A DNA stretch of 61,827 nt from Hymenobacter rigui (GCF_003944715.1 NZ_RWIT01000023.1:1-61827), one strand, 5' to 3'. Counted from the first letter of the stretch, positions 43,289 to 51,660 are shown. Notes: generated from the sequence alone by a model not told the origin. Numbers and translations: made by a program.

Positions 43289-43717
43289 ATGAATGCCTTT
43301 TCAACCCCTGATTTCCCTATTGTGTACCGCCCCGATCTGCAGATTCTGGTGGGCCGGTGGATGGTGGAAATCAGCCGGTCGGAACAGGTGAAGCAAAACT
43401 ACGTGCAACTGTTTGGGGCTGCCGCCGCGGCCGATAACTGCCGGTTCTGGCTGCTGGATGCCCGCCGTCGGTTTCGCACTACCCACGAAATCACGGGCTG
43501 GGTAAACCAGCACGTACCGCAGTTGGCCCTCGAGCAGCTGGGCGCGGAAATTCGGGTGGCATTTCTGCTGGCCCCTCACCAACTACTGGTTTCCACCGAA
43601 TCGCCCCCGTTTCCAGAACTGATACACCCCATTACCGGAGAGCCGCTGTCGGTGCAGTTTACTGATGAGGGCGAGGCCATTGCCTGGCTCCGGGAGCAGC
43701 AGCTGCAGCTGGCGTAA
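43289..43717 (+). CDS. Unnamed ~140-residue family, member 2 (STAS-like)
   Basis: This is a 142-residue cytosolic protein related to the genes at 39767 and 50936. It keeps YRPDLQILVGRW, the block CRFWLLDARRRFRTTHEIT, an IRVAFLLAPHQ strand and the end QFTDEGEAIAWLREQ. Compared with member 1 it has a longer loop before the last motif (ESPPFPELIHPITGEP). The function is unknown. The start codon is fixed by a -7 element four bases upstream. It stands alone between the old yellow enzyme and the M13 peptidase. Confidence 0.75.
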   Translation: MNAFSTPDFPIVYRPDLQILVGRWMVEISRSEQVKQNYVQLFGAAAAADNCRFWLLDARRRFRTTHEITGWVNQHVPQLALEQLGAEIRVAFLLAPHQLLVSTESPPFPELIHPITGEPLSVQFTDEGEAIAWLREQQLQLA

Positions 43718-43738
43718 TGCTGAACCAGTTACTTCTTC

Positions 43739-43773
43739 CACGGCCCGTAATGCACCCTGCGTTACGGGCCGTG
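43739..43773 (+). terminator. Terminator after the second paralogue gene
   Basis: Stem cacggcccgtaa (43739-43750) pairs perfectly with ttacgggccgtg (43762-43773). Confidence 0.7.
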
Positions 43774-43850
43774 CTGCGTTGGAGTACGGTGGCGGCAACC
43801 TTTCCCGGCGGGGTGCGACCTTAGGCGAAGCCTATCCTGTATTTCGCTGA

Positions 43851-45947
43851 ATGAAACACCTTTCTGCTCCGCACACGGCTGGGGCGGCGGCCCTGCTGCT
43901 GGCGCTGGCCGGCTGCGCCGCCACCCAGCCCACCACAACTAGCACGCCCGCCGCGCCGACGGCCGTGGCCGCCACCACCGGCGGCCGCAGCATCAACCCC
44001 CAGGACGTGGACCGCTCGGTGTCGCCGTGCGAGGACTTCTATCAGTTTTCGGGCGGCAACTGGCTGCGCAACAACCCCGTGCCGGCCTACGCCAGCAGCT
44101 GGGGCCCGCGCAACCTGCTCGGCGACCGGACCCAGGCCACCCTGCGCCGCATTCTGGAAGATGCCGCCGCCGACCGCGCCGCTACCCCTGGCTCGAACCG
44201 CCAGAAAGTGGGCGACTTTTACGCTACCGGCATGGACTCGGTGGGGCTGGAAAAAGCCGGCCTCACCTACCTGAAGCCCGAGCTGGCCCGCATTGCCGCC
44301 GTGAAAGACCGGCCCGGCCTGCTTGCCGAAATTGCCCGCCAGCAGACGTTGGGTACCGGCGCGTTCTTCCGGGCCGGCGTGAGCCCCGACCGCAAAAACA
44401 GCGCGGTATACGCCGTGAACATGAGCCAGGGCGGCCTGGGCATGCCCGATCGGGACTATTATCTGAAGGACGACGCCCGATCCAAAACCGTGCGCACCGC
44501 TTATGTTACCTACCTCACCAACACCTTTACGCTGCTGGGTGACCCCGAGCCGACGGCCGCCGCCAAAGCCGCCACGGTGCTGCGCGTGGAAACCCGCCTG
44601 GCCCGCGCCAGCAAAGACCGGGTTTCGCTGCGTGACCCCTACGCCAGCTACAACAAGATGACGGTGGCCGAGGCCGACAAGCAGTTTCCGAACCTGCAGC
44701 CCTCGGCTTTGCTGAAGCGCAACGGCCTGGGCGCGGCCCAGGAGGTGATTGTGGGCCAGCCGGAGTTCTTCAAGGAGGTCAGCGCGGTGCTGAAAGAGGA
44801 GCCGCTGCAGGACCTGAAAACCTACCTGAGCTGGCAGCTGGTATCGTCGGTGCCCTCGGCGCTGCCGAAGGCGTTCAGCGACGAGGCCTTCCGATTTGCG
44901 CAGGTGCAGAGCGGGGCCAAGCAGCAGCCCACCCGCTGGAAGCGCATGCAGGCCGCCACCGATGGTACGCTGGGCGAGGCCTTCGGGCAGCTGTACGTGG
45001 ATCAGGCGTTTTCGCCCGCCGCCAAGCAGAAAGCCCTGGATATGCTGGCCAACATCCGCGAGTCGATGGCCGAGCACATCCAGACCAACACCTGGATGAG
45101 TGCCGCCACCAAGCAGGAAGCCCTCAAGAAGCTCAGCGCCCTGCGCGTGAAAATCGGCTACCCCGACCAGTGGAAGGACTACTCGCAGCTGAACATTACG
45201 CGCGAGTCGTACCTGAAAAACGTGCTGGCCGCCCGCCAGTGGGCCTACCAACAGAACGTGAAGAAGTTTGGCGGGCCCATTGACCGCACCGAGTGGAGCA
45301 TGACGCCGCCCACCATCAACGCCTACTACAGCCCGCCGATGAACGAAATCGTGTTTCCGGCCGGCTACCTGCAGCCCCCGTTCTTCGACCCCGAAGCCGA
45401 CGACGCGGTGAATTACGGCGCCATTGGCGGGGTAATGGGTCACGAAATGACCCACGGCTTCGACGACTCCGGCCGGCAGTACGACTCTGAAGGCAACCTG
45501 CGCGACTGGTGGACGCCCGCCGACGCGGCCGAATTTACGAAGCGCGCCGCCGTGGTGGGCACCCAATACTCGGCCTTCTCACCCCTGGACTCAGTGCACG
45601 TGAACGGCAAGCTGACCATGGGCGAAAACCTGGCCGATTTCGCCGGCCTCACCATCGTGTACGCCGCCCTCCAGAAGCAGCTCGACAAGCAGTACGGCAA
45701 AGGCAACCGCCCGCTCATCGACGGCTTCACGCCCGAGCAGCGCTTCTTCCTTAGCTGGGCCCAGCTGCGCCGCCAGAACATCCGCCCCGAAGCCCTGCGC
45801 CAGCAAATCCTCACCGACCCGCACTCACCCGGCCAGTACCGCACCATCGGCCCGCTCATGAACATGCCCGAGTTCTACCAGGCCTTCGGCTGCACGCCCG
45901 GCCAGAAAATGGTCCGCCCCGACGCCGAGCGGGCGGTGATTTGGTAG
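43851..45947 (+). CDS. M13 family zinc endopeptidase, lipoprotein (copy 1)
   Basis: This 698-residue lipoprotein (LALAGC) is of the neprilysin/PepO family. The zinc site is GVMGHEMTHGFDDSGRQYD (HEMTH at about residue 530), and the third ligand Glu is in GENLADFAGLTIVY (about 594). The family end C-x-x-W is visible as FGCTPGQKMVRPDAERAVIW. It probably cleaves short peptides outside the cell or in the periplasm. It is followed by a long palindrome and then a close homologue. Confidence 0.95.
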   Translation: MKHLSAPHTAGAAALLLALAGCAATQPTTTSTPAAPTAVAATTGGRSINPQDVDRSVSPCEDFYQFSGGNWLRNNPVPAYASSWGPRNLLGDRTQATLRRILEDAAADRAATPGSNRQKVGDFYATGMDSVGLEKAGLTYLKPELARIAAVKDRPGLLAEIARQQTLGTGAFFRAGVSPDRKNSAVYAVNMSQGGLGMPDRDYYLKDDARSKTVRTAYVTYLTNTFTLLGDPEPTAAAKAATVLRVETRLARASKDRVSLRDPYASYNKMTVAEADKQFPNLQPSALLKRNGLGAAQEVIVGQPEFFKEVSAVLKEEPLQDLKTYLSWQLVSSVPSALPKAFSDEAFRFAQVQSGAKQQPTRWKRMQAATDGTLGEAFGQLYVDQAFSPAAKQKALDMLANIRESMAEHIQTNTWMSAATKQEALKKLSALRVKIGYPDQWKDYSQLNITRESYLKNVLAARQWAYQQNVKKFGGPIDRTEWSMTPPTINAYYSPPMNEIVFPAGYLQPPFFDPEADDAVNYGAIGGVMGHEMTHGFDDSGRQYDSEGNLRDWWTPADAAEFTKRAAVVGTQYSAFSPLDSVHVNGKLTMGENLADFAGLTIVYAALQKQLDKQYGKGNRPLIDGFTPEQRFFLSWAQLRRQNIRPEALRQQILTDPHSPGQYRTIGPLMNMPEFYQAFGCTPGQKMVRPDAERAVIW

Positions 45948-45960
45948 CCAAAGCTAAAGA

Positions 45961-46093
45961 CTAGTTCCCCTCCTTGGAAAGGAGGGGCTAGGGGTGGTTG
46001 ATACCCGTTGAACATCATCTAGAGCTAGTTCTAAAACCCGTTCTAACGGCCATCAACCACCCCTAGCCCCTCCTTTCCAAGGAGGGGAACTAG
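45961..46093. repeat. Perfect 42-bp inverted repeat between the M13 genes
   Basis: Arms 45961-46002 and 46052-46093 are perfect reverse complements. The outer arm starts ctagttcccctccttgg, and each arm holds its own internal hairpin (ctccttggaaaggag). The 49-base centre has a short repeated piece (ctagttctaaaacccgttct). Confidence 0.92.
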
Positions 46094-46144
46094 CTCTAAT
46101 TCGTAACGTCTTCAACTTCTTCCACAACCTCCAATCTTCCACCA

Positions 46145-48274
46145 ATGACCCCACAACGCACCTTCCTGCTCTCCCTGGGCACGGCAGCCGGTATGGCCCT
46201 GGCCGGCTGCGCGGCTAGCACGCCCGCTACTACCGCCACCACGCCGCCCGCCGCTACTCCGGCTACCACCGATGCTGCGGCTACGGCCCAGCTCGGCCCC
46301 GTGCTGCCCGGCGTCGGCATTGATCCGGCCAACATTGACAAGTCGGTGAGTCCCTGCGACGACTTTTTCCAGTACGCTTCGGGCACTTGGCTGAAGAACA
46401 ACCCGATTCCGGCCGCCGAGTCGCGCTGGAGCTCCTGGAACGGGCTCATCAACCAGAATGAGGCCGTGATGCGCCAGATTCTGGAAACCTCGGCCGCCAA
46501 CAAAACCGCCGCCAAGGGCACCAACCTGCAGAAAGTTGGCGACTACTACGCCACGGCCATGGACTCCATGGCCATCGACAAAGCCGGCCTGAAGTACCTG
46601 CAGCCGGAACTGGCCCGCATCAACGCGGTGAAGGACCTGCGTGGCCTGCAGACCGAGCTGGTGCGCGCCCAGCGCCTGCAAACCCGCTCGGTATTCGGGC
46701 TGGGCGTGAACCAGGACCGCAAAAAGAGCGACGAGTACGCCCTCTACCTCAGCCAGGGCGGCCTCAGCCTGCCCGACCGGGACTACTACCTGAAGGACGA
46801 CGCCCGCTCGAAAGCCATCCGCACGGCCTACACCACCTACCTCACCAACACCTTCAAGATGCTGGGTGAAAGCCCGGCCGTGGCCGCCAAAAGTGCCGCC
46901 ACGGTGCTGCGCCTCGAAACCCGACTCGCCAAAGCCAGCAAGGACCGAGTAGCTCTGCGCGACCCGTACGCCAATTACAACAAGATGACGGTGGCCGAGG
47001 CCGCTCAGAAATACCCCAACCTGGGTCTGCCCGTGATGCTGCCCGCGTTGGGCCTCAGCTCGGCCAAAGAGGTGATTGTGGGCCAGCCCGAGTTCCTGCA
47101 GGAAGCCAGCACGGCCCTGAAGCAGGAGCCGCTTGGCGACTGGAAAACCTACCTGCGCTGGCACCTCACCTCGTCGGTGATGTCGGCCCTGCCGCAGTCG
47201 TTTGGCGATGAGTCGTTCCGGTTTCAGCAGGTGCTGAGCGGGGCCAAGCAGCAGCAGCCCCGCTGGAAGCGCATGCTCCGCGCTACCGACGGCGCGCTGG
47301 GTGAAGCCTTCGGTCAGCTCTATGTGGACAAGGCCTTCTCGCCCGAAACCAAAGTGAAGGCCCAGCAGATGGTGGCCAACATCAAGGAAGCCATGGGCGA
47401 GCATATCCGCGGGCTGGAGTGGATGAGCGCCGCCACCAAGGAGGAAGCCCTCAAGAAGCTCAACGCCTTCACCGTCAAAATCGGCTACCCCGACAAGTGG
47501 AAGGACTATTCGGCCCTCTCGATGAGCCGCGAATCGTACCTGAAAAACGTACTGGCCGCCCGCGAGTGGGAGTCGAAGGACAACCTGAGCCGCTACGGCA
47601 AGCCGATTGACCGTGAAGTGTGGGGCATGACTCCTCCCACGGTGAATGCCTATTACAACTCCTCGCTCAACGAAATCGTGTTTCCGGCCGGTATCATGCA
47701 GCCCCCGTTCTTCGACCCCAAGGCCGATGACGCGGTAAACTACGGCGGCATGGGCGCAGTAATCGGCCACGAAATCACCCACGGCTTCGACGACCGGGGC
47801 CGGCAGTCGGACGCCCAGGGCAACCTGCGTGACTGGTGGACCAAGGAAGACGCCGCCGAATTCACGAAGCGTGCCGACATGGTGGGCGCCCAGTATTCGG
47901 CCTTCCAGCCCCTGGATTCGGTGTTTGTGAACGGCAAGCTGACTATGGGCGAAAACCTGGCCGACTTCGGCGGCCTGGCCTTGGCCTACTCGGCCCTGCA
48001 AAAGGAGCTGCAGAAGAAATACGGCAGCAACCCGCGCCCCCGCTACGACGGCTTCACGCCCGAGCAGCGCTTCTTCCTGGGTTGGGCCCAGGTGTGGCGC
48101 ACCAACGCCCGCCCCGAGTACATCCGCCAGCAGGTCCTCACCGACCCGCACTCCCCGGCCCAGTACCGCACCAACGGCCCCTTGATGAACATGCCCGAGT
48201 TCTATGAAGCCTTTGGCTGCAAAGACCAGGGCAAAATGGTGCGCACCCAAACCGAACGAGCCCGCATCTGGTAG
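46145..48274 (+). CDS. M13 family zinc endopeptidase, lipoprotein (copy 2)
   Basis: This 709-residue lipoprotein (LAGC, lipid Cys about 20) is a close homologue of the upstream gene. The zinc site is AVIGHEITHGFDDRGRQSD (HEITH at about 541), and the third ligand is in GENLADFGGLALAY (about 604). The end keeps FGCKDQGKMVRTQTERARIW. Downstream and upstream copies share most motifs in order, so this is a tandem duplication that has diverged, especially after the lipobox. It probably degrades peptides outside the cytoplasm. Confidence 0.95.
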   Translation: MTPQRTFLLSLGTAAGMALAGCAASTPATTATTPPAATPATTDAAATAQLGPVLPGVGIDPANIDKSVSPCDDFFQYASGTWLKNNPIPAAESRWSSWNGLINQNEAVMRQILETSAANKTAAKGTNLQKVGDYYATAMDSMAIDKAGLKYLQPELARINAVKDLRGLQTELVRAQRLQTRSVFGLGVNQDRKKSDEYALYLSQGGLSLPDRDYYLKDDARSKAIRTAYTTYLTNTFKMLGESPAVAAKSAATVLRLETRLAKASKDRVALRDPYANYNKMTVAEAAQKYPNLGLPVMLPALGLSSAKEVIVGQPEFLQEASTALKQEPLGDWKTYLRWHLTSSVMSALPQSFGDESFRFQQVLSGAKQQQPRWKRMLRATDGALGEAFGQLYVDKAFSPETKVKAQQMVANIKEAMGEHIRGLEWMSAATKEEALKKLNAFTVKIGYPDKWKDYSALSMSRESYLKNVLAAREWESKDNLSRYGKPIDREVWGMTPPTVNAYYNSSLNEIVFPAGIMQPPFFDPKADDAVNYGGMGAVIGHEITHGFDDRGRQSDAQGNLRDWWTKEDAAEFTKRADMVGAQYSAFQPLDSVFVNGKLTMGENLADFGGLALAYSALQKELQKKYGSNPRPRYDGFTPEQRFFLGWAQVWRTNARPEYIRQQVLTDPHSPAQYRTNGPLMNMPEFYEAFGCKDQGKMVRTQTERARIW

Positions 48275-48332
48275 CCTGAAACGCCCCAACCCGGCCGCTA
48301 TAGTGGCGGCCGGGCCATGGGCTTAGGAACTA

Positions 48333-48430
48333 TGTAGAGACGCGACACTTCGCGTCTCGTCGTTGCTGAAGTTGTTTGCCGGGGCAGTTACGGTTGTTCA
48401 ACGACGAGACGTGGAGTGTCGCGTCGCTAC
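48333..48430. repeat. Dispersed palindromic repeat, copy C
   Basis: Arms 48333-48364 and 48399-48430 are reverse complements with a few mismatches and carry the core gtagagacgcgacacttcgc shared with the two copies around the thr operon. Its inner part (gttgtttgcc... gttgttcaacg) matches the same family. Confidence 0.88.
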
Positions 48431-48458
48431 CCCGTTCACCTATCAAACCAGAACCATA

Positions 48459-48489
48459 AAAGGCCGTCTGCGCTGTGCAGGCGGCCTTT
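48459..48489 (+). terminator. Terminator after the second M13 gene
   Basis: Stem aaaggccgtctgc (48459-48471) pairs with gcaggcggccttt (48477-48489), one mismatch, then T-rich sequence. Confidence 0.75.
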
Positions 48490-48542
48490 CTGTTTTCCTG
48501 TTGAAAAATTTATTTTGACTGATAACCAATGAGTATGATTTA

Positions 48543-48569
48543 TTCGTAGAATTACGAAATATTCGTAAT
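48543..48569. promoter_or_regulatory. BlaI-type operator before blaI
   Basis: Two overlapping palindromes are seen: ttcgta-gaat-tacgaa (48543-48558) and attacgaa-ata-ttcgtaat (48551-48569). They lie 16-42 bases before the blaI-like start, over the likely promoter (tttattttgactgataacc upstream, tatgattt near 48534). The half-site ttcgta/tacgaa is probably the binding unit. Confidence 0.65.
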
Positions 48570-48584
48570 AAGAAACGTAACCTT

Positions 48585-48953
48585 ATGGAACGATTAACTC
48601 AACCCGAGGAAGACGCCATGCGCGGCTTCTGGCAGCTGGGGGGCGGCTTCATCAAAGAAGTGCTGGAGCTGCTGCCCGAGCCCCGTCCGCCCTACACCAC
48701 GCTGGCCTCCACGGTGCGCAACCTGGAGCGCAAGGGCTACCTCACCAGCCGTAAGCTGGGCAACACGTTCCGGTACGTGCCCAGCGTGTCGGCTGAGGAG
48801 TACCGGCGGCGCTTTCTGGGGTCGTTCGTGGGCAACTATTTCCGCAACTCCTATAAAGAGCTGGTGTCGTTTTTTGCGCAGGAGCAGAAAATCAGCCCCG
48901 AGGAGCTGCAGGATATCATCGACATGATTGAAAACCGCAAATCCCGGCCCTGA
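48585..48953 (+). CDS. blaI: BlaI/MecI family repressor
   Basis: This 122-residue winged-helix repressor has the family start LTQPEEDAMRGFWQLGGGFI and the recognition helix TTLASTVRNLERKGYLTSRK. The C-terminal dimer part follows (FAQEQKISPEELQDIIDMIE). BlaI-type repressors are cut when the partner M56 protease is activated. The stop codon overlaps the start of the M56 gene by one base, and two palindromes lie upstream, so it is probably self-regulating. No beta-lactamase gene is nearby, so the controlled stress may be different. Confidence 0.93.
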   Translation: MERLTQPEEDAMRGFWQLGGGFIKEVLELLPEPRPPYTTLASTVRNLERKGYLTSRKLGNTFRYVPSVSAEEYRRRFLGSFVGNYFRNSYKELVSFFAQEQKISPEELQDIIDMIENRKSRP

Positions 48954-50356
48954 TGTCTGTGCTGCTGTACCTACTGAAAACCCAGGTGGCCCTGCTACTG
49001 CTGCTGGGCGTGTACTACGGCTTGCTGCGACGGCTTACGTTTCATCAGCTTAACCGGGCCTATCTGCTGGGAAGTTTGCTGCTGGCTGGCCTGTACCCGG
49101 CGCTTGACTGGAGCCGCCTGCGCCCGGCCACAGTCCCAACCGTTCCACTCCTGGCGGAAGTGCCCGTGTGGACCAGCGCATCCGGCGCGGTTATTCCAAC
49201 CAATTCCGGCCCCGATTATGGCGTGTGGCTGCTGGCTGCTTACGGCTTGGGCGTGGGCGCATTGCTATTGCTCCTGCTGGTGCAGGGCACCGCGCTGTGG
49301 CGGCTGCACCGGGCGTCCCGGCCGGCTGAGGCCGATGGGATGAAGTTTCGGGCCGTGGCGGGGAAGGTGAGTCCGTTCTCGTTCGGGCGGGCCATCTACC
49401 TCAACCCGGCCCACCACGCCCCGGCCGAGCTGCCGGTGGTGTTGCTGCACGAGCTGGTGCACGTGCGCCAGGCCCACACCTTGGATGTGCTGCTTGGCCA
49501 CCTGCACCGGGCCATGGCCTGGGCCAGCCCCGCCGCGTGGCTGTGGTTGCGGGCCACCCAGGAAAACCTGGAATTCATTGCCGATGCCGCCGTGCTGCGC
49601 GAAAGTCAGCTGGCCCCGAAACAGTATCAATACAGCCTGGTGCGGCTGAGTACGCTGGCCGCGGGGCCGGCGCTGGTTACACCTTTCTCCTTTATCACCC
49701 TTAAAAACCGTATTCGTATGATGAATTCCCAGCCCTCCACTCGTCGGCAGCTGCTGCGCTACGCCGCCGGCTTTACCCTGCTGGGTTTGGTGGCGGTGGG
49801 GTGCGCCACGCCCAAGATAGCCGAAATGCCCCAGCCCGAGGCTTCCGTTGAACAACAGGCTCGAACAACGGCTGATCAAGCACTGTACTTTATTGATGGT
49901 ACTCCTTCCTCACAGGCCGCCGCCCACCAAGTGGACCCCTCCGCTCTGAAGAGTATGCACGTTATCAAAGGGCGCAAGTTCATGCCGGGCTTTAATGAAG
50001 CGGCATTTCGCCAGGATTTTGGTGCAATGGATGACAAAGGCGTGATATTGCTTGTCACCAAGCAGGGAGAAAACTCTGAAGCGTTGCAGGCTTTCACTAC
50101 CAAGTATAACATTACGTTTCAGGAGCAAAACCCAAACGAGAAGGCTATAACGGACGCGCTGGTGGCGGGCAGAACGATTTCGCCGGCTGAGTTGCAGGGG
50201 CGGATTCTGCTCGTGAATGGGGTAGAAACGGCTGTAGAAAATTTCTCCGTGCCCGCTGGTAATATGAAGAGCGTGTATGTGCTTGATGCAAAGCGTGCCA
50301 CCGAAAAATTCGGGGCAAAAGGTCAGAATGGCGCAGTAGTGGTTATGACCAAATAA
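48953..50356 (+). CDS. BlaR1-like M56 metallopeptidase with C-terminal plug-like modules
   Basis: This is a 467-residue membrane protein. Helices are about residues 8-25, 35-50 and 91-112. The M56 zinc site is LLHELVHVRQAHTLDVL (HELVH 166-170), with the third ligand Glu in QENLEFIADAAV (about 206). A helix at 265-282 ends in GC, then the periplasmic part contains two units like the plug segment of TonB receptors: LYFIDGTPSSQ...KSMHVIKG...GVILLVTK (310-370) and RILLVNGVETA...KSVYVLDA...GAVVVMTK (417-467). Classical BlaR1 carries a penicillin-binding sensor instead. It is co-transcribed with blaI and probably cuts it after sensing an envelope signal. Confidence 0.88.
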   Translation: MSVLLYLLKTQVALLLLLGVYYGLLRRLTFHQLNRAYLLGSLLLAGLYPALDWSRLRPATVPTVPLLAEVPVWTSASGAVIPTNSGPDYGVWLLAAYGLGVGALLLLLLVQGTALWRLHRASRPAEADGMKFRAVAGKVSPFSFGRAIYLNPAHHAPAELPVVLLHELVHVRQAHTLDVLLGHLHRAMAWASPAAWLWLRATQENLEFIADAAVLRESQLAPKQYQYSLVRLSTLAAGPALVTPFSFITLKNRIRMMNSQPSTRRQLLRYAAGFTLLGLVAVGCATPKIAEMPQPEASVEQQARTTADQALYFIDGTPSSQAAAHQVDPSALKSMHVIKGRKFMPGFNEAAFRQDFGAMDDKGVILLVTKQGENSEALQAFTTKYNITFQEQNPNEKAITDALVAGRTISPAELQGRILLVNGVETAVENFSVPAGNMKSVYVLDAKRATEKFGAKGQNGAVVVMTK

Positions 50357-50467
50357 TTGTGGACGTATCATTTGGCTCGTGCCGCGGTAACCAAGGAATT
50401 CGACTAAATACCAGTCGTTCGAATTTTATGGCTGCTTGCGGCACTGCTTTTGCGGGGCGTGGGGCCT

Positions 50468-50839
50468 ATGCGTATTCTTACCGCCTTCCGCTCTACCGCC
50501 TTCGGCACCGGCCTGCTGCTGATGCTGGGCCTTGCTGCCCCCACTGCCAACGCTCAAACGGCCCCCTCCGCGCCGGCCCAGGCCACCGGCCCCAGCCTGT
50601 ACTTTCTGGATGGGCAGCCCTCCACCCAACAAGCTATTAACCAGCTCAACCGCCGCACCATTGCCAGCGTGAACGTAGTGAAAGGCCCCGATGCTACCCG
50701 CATATTTGGGGCGGAAGCTGCCGATGGGGTCATGATTGTGGTAACCAAGCGCAACATAGGCTCCGAGGCCGTGGCCGAGTTCAACCGCCGCTACGATATC
50801 CGGCCCACGGAAACGCCGGTGCCGTCGGCCCGGCCGTAA
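50468..50839 (+). CDS. Secreted single-module TonB-plug-like protein
   Basis: This is a 123-residue protein with a signal peptide (cut near ANAQT) and one plug-like unit (LYFLDGQPSTQQAINQLNRR; SVNVVKGPDATRIFGAEAAD; GVMIVVTK). The same unit, in the same order, occurs twice in the C-terminal part of the M56 gene upstream. It has no barrel and cannot be a receptor. It may be a ligand or decoy for the M56 sensor; that is inference. The ATG at 50468 was chosen over an in-frame start six codons earlier. Confidence 0.78.
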   Translation: MRILTAFRSTAFGTGLLLMLGLAAPTANAQTAPSAPAQATGPSLYFLDGQPSTQQAINQLNRRTIASVNVVKGPDATRIFGAEAADGVMIVVTKRNIGSEAVAEFNRRYDIRPTETPVPSARP

Positions 50840-50935
50840 CGCTGAAACTGCCGGGAAGCTCCGCCGTACCAACGCAACGGCCCGCCGGCCCGTATCGGGT
50901 ACTCCTTTCCCTATGTGCCACGTAGCGTTGCTTGC

Positions 50936-51352
50936 ATGACTTCTACTTCGCTTGCCGATTTTCTGCAGCTCACCCACAGGCCTGATCTGGGCATTGTAAC
51001 CGCCCGCTGGACTCGGCCCACTCAATCCGGTGAGCTGCGCGCCGGTTACCAGGAACTGCTGCGCTATGCCACCTCCTGCGACACCTGCTGCCGCTGGCTG
51101 ATTGATGCCCGCCGCCGCGTGCAGGTAGATACCCGGGATGTGCACTGGCTCACTACCGATTTTTACCCCACCCTCCGCCAGCACCTGGGTGGCCACGTGT
51201 ACCTGGCGTTTCTGATTGCGCCCTATCAGGCCGATGATGTGCGCGACGAAAGCCTGCCTACGTTACCTTATACCCACGGCAACTACTGCTCCCTGAATCA
51301 GTTCACAGATGAAGGCGAGGCCGTGCGCTGGCTCTGCTCCCGAGTGGTATAG
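50936..51352 (+). CDS. Unnamed ~140-residue family, member 3 (STAS-like)
   Basis: This is a 138-residue cytosolic protein, the most divergent of the three family members. It keeps THRPDLGIVTARW, CCRWLIDARRRVQVDTRDV, VYLAFLIAPYQ and the end QFTDEGEAVRWLCSRVV. Two extra Cys pairs (SCDTCCRW) are not in the other copies. A partial -7 element (TAGCGTTG, 50923-50930) lies five bases before the ATG. The function is unknown. Confidence 0.75.
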   Translation: MTSTSLADFLQLTHRPDLGIVTARWTRPTQSGELRAGYQELLRYATSCDTCCRWLIDARRRVQVDTRDVHWLTTDFYPTLRQHLGGHVYLAFLIAPYQADDVRDESLPTLPYTHGNYCSLNQFTDEGEAVRWLCSRVV

Positions 51353-51367
51353 CCTGTGCTGCTACCA

Positions 51368-51421
51368 GCCGTCTACAAAAAAACCTTCGCTCAAACGGGC
51401 GAAGGTTTTTTTGTAGACGGC
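51368..51421 (+). terminator. Terminator after the third paralogue gene
   Basis: Arms 51368-51390 and 51399-51421 are perfect 23-base complements with seven A and seven T inside the stem. Confidence 0.88.
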
Positions 51422-51429
51422 CTGAGCCG

Positions 51430-51660
51430 GGAGTGGTACTGAGAAAATAAAGTATTTGATAAAGAGTATATATTATCAGTAGCTACATTTTATTATATGA
51501 GATAAATACAATTATTTATTTGGAATATTTGATGTGCAAAATATTCATGAAAATATGAATTTTTATAGCGTAATAGTTTACTATATCTTCACTTTTAGTA
51601 AGATGGATGGGTTGTTTGCTGTCTTACTTGAGTCTGCTGAGTTTTCTGTTTCACCTCTGT
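51430..51660. other. AT-rich intergenic island
   Basis: About 230 bases are strikingly AT-rich (for example ttatatgagataaatac and ttatttatttggaat), unlike the GC-rich surroundings. I see no gene in it. It precedes a small secreted-protein gene and may hold its promoter or be a remnant of foreign DNA. Confidence 0.7.

Noticed and set aside
48585..50356. Classical beta-lactam resistance switch
   Set aside because: There is no penicillin-binding sensor domain in the M56 protein and no beta-lactamase or PBP2a gene nearby.
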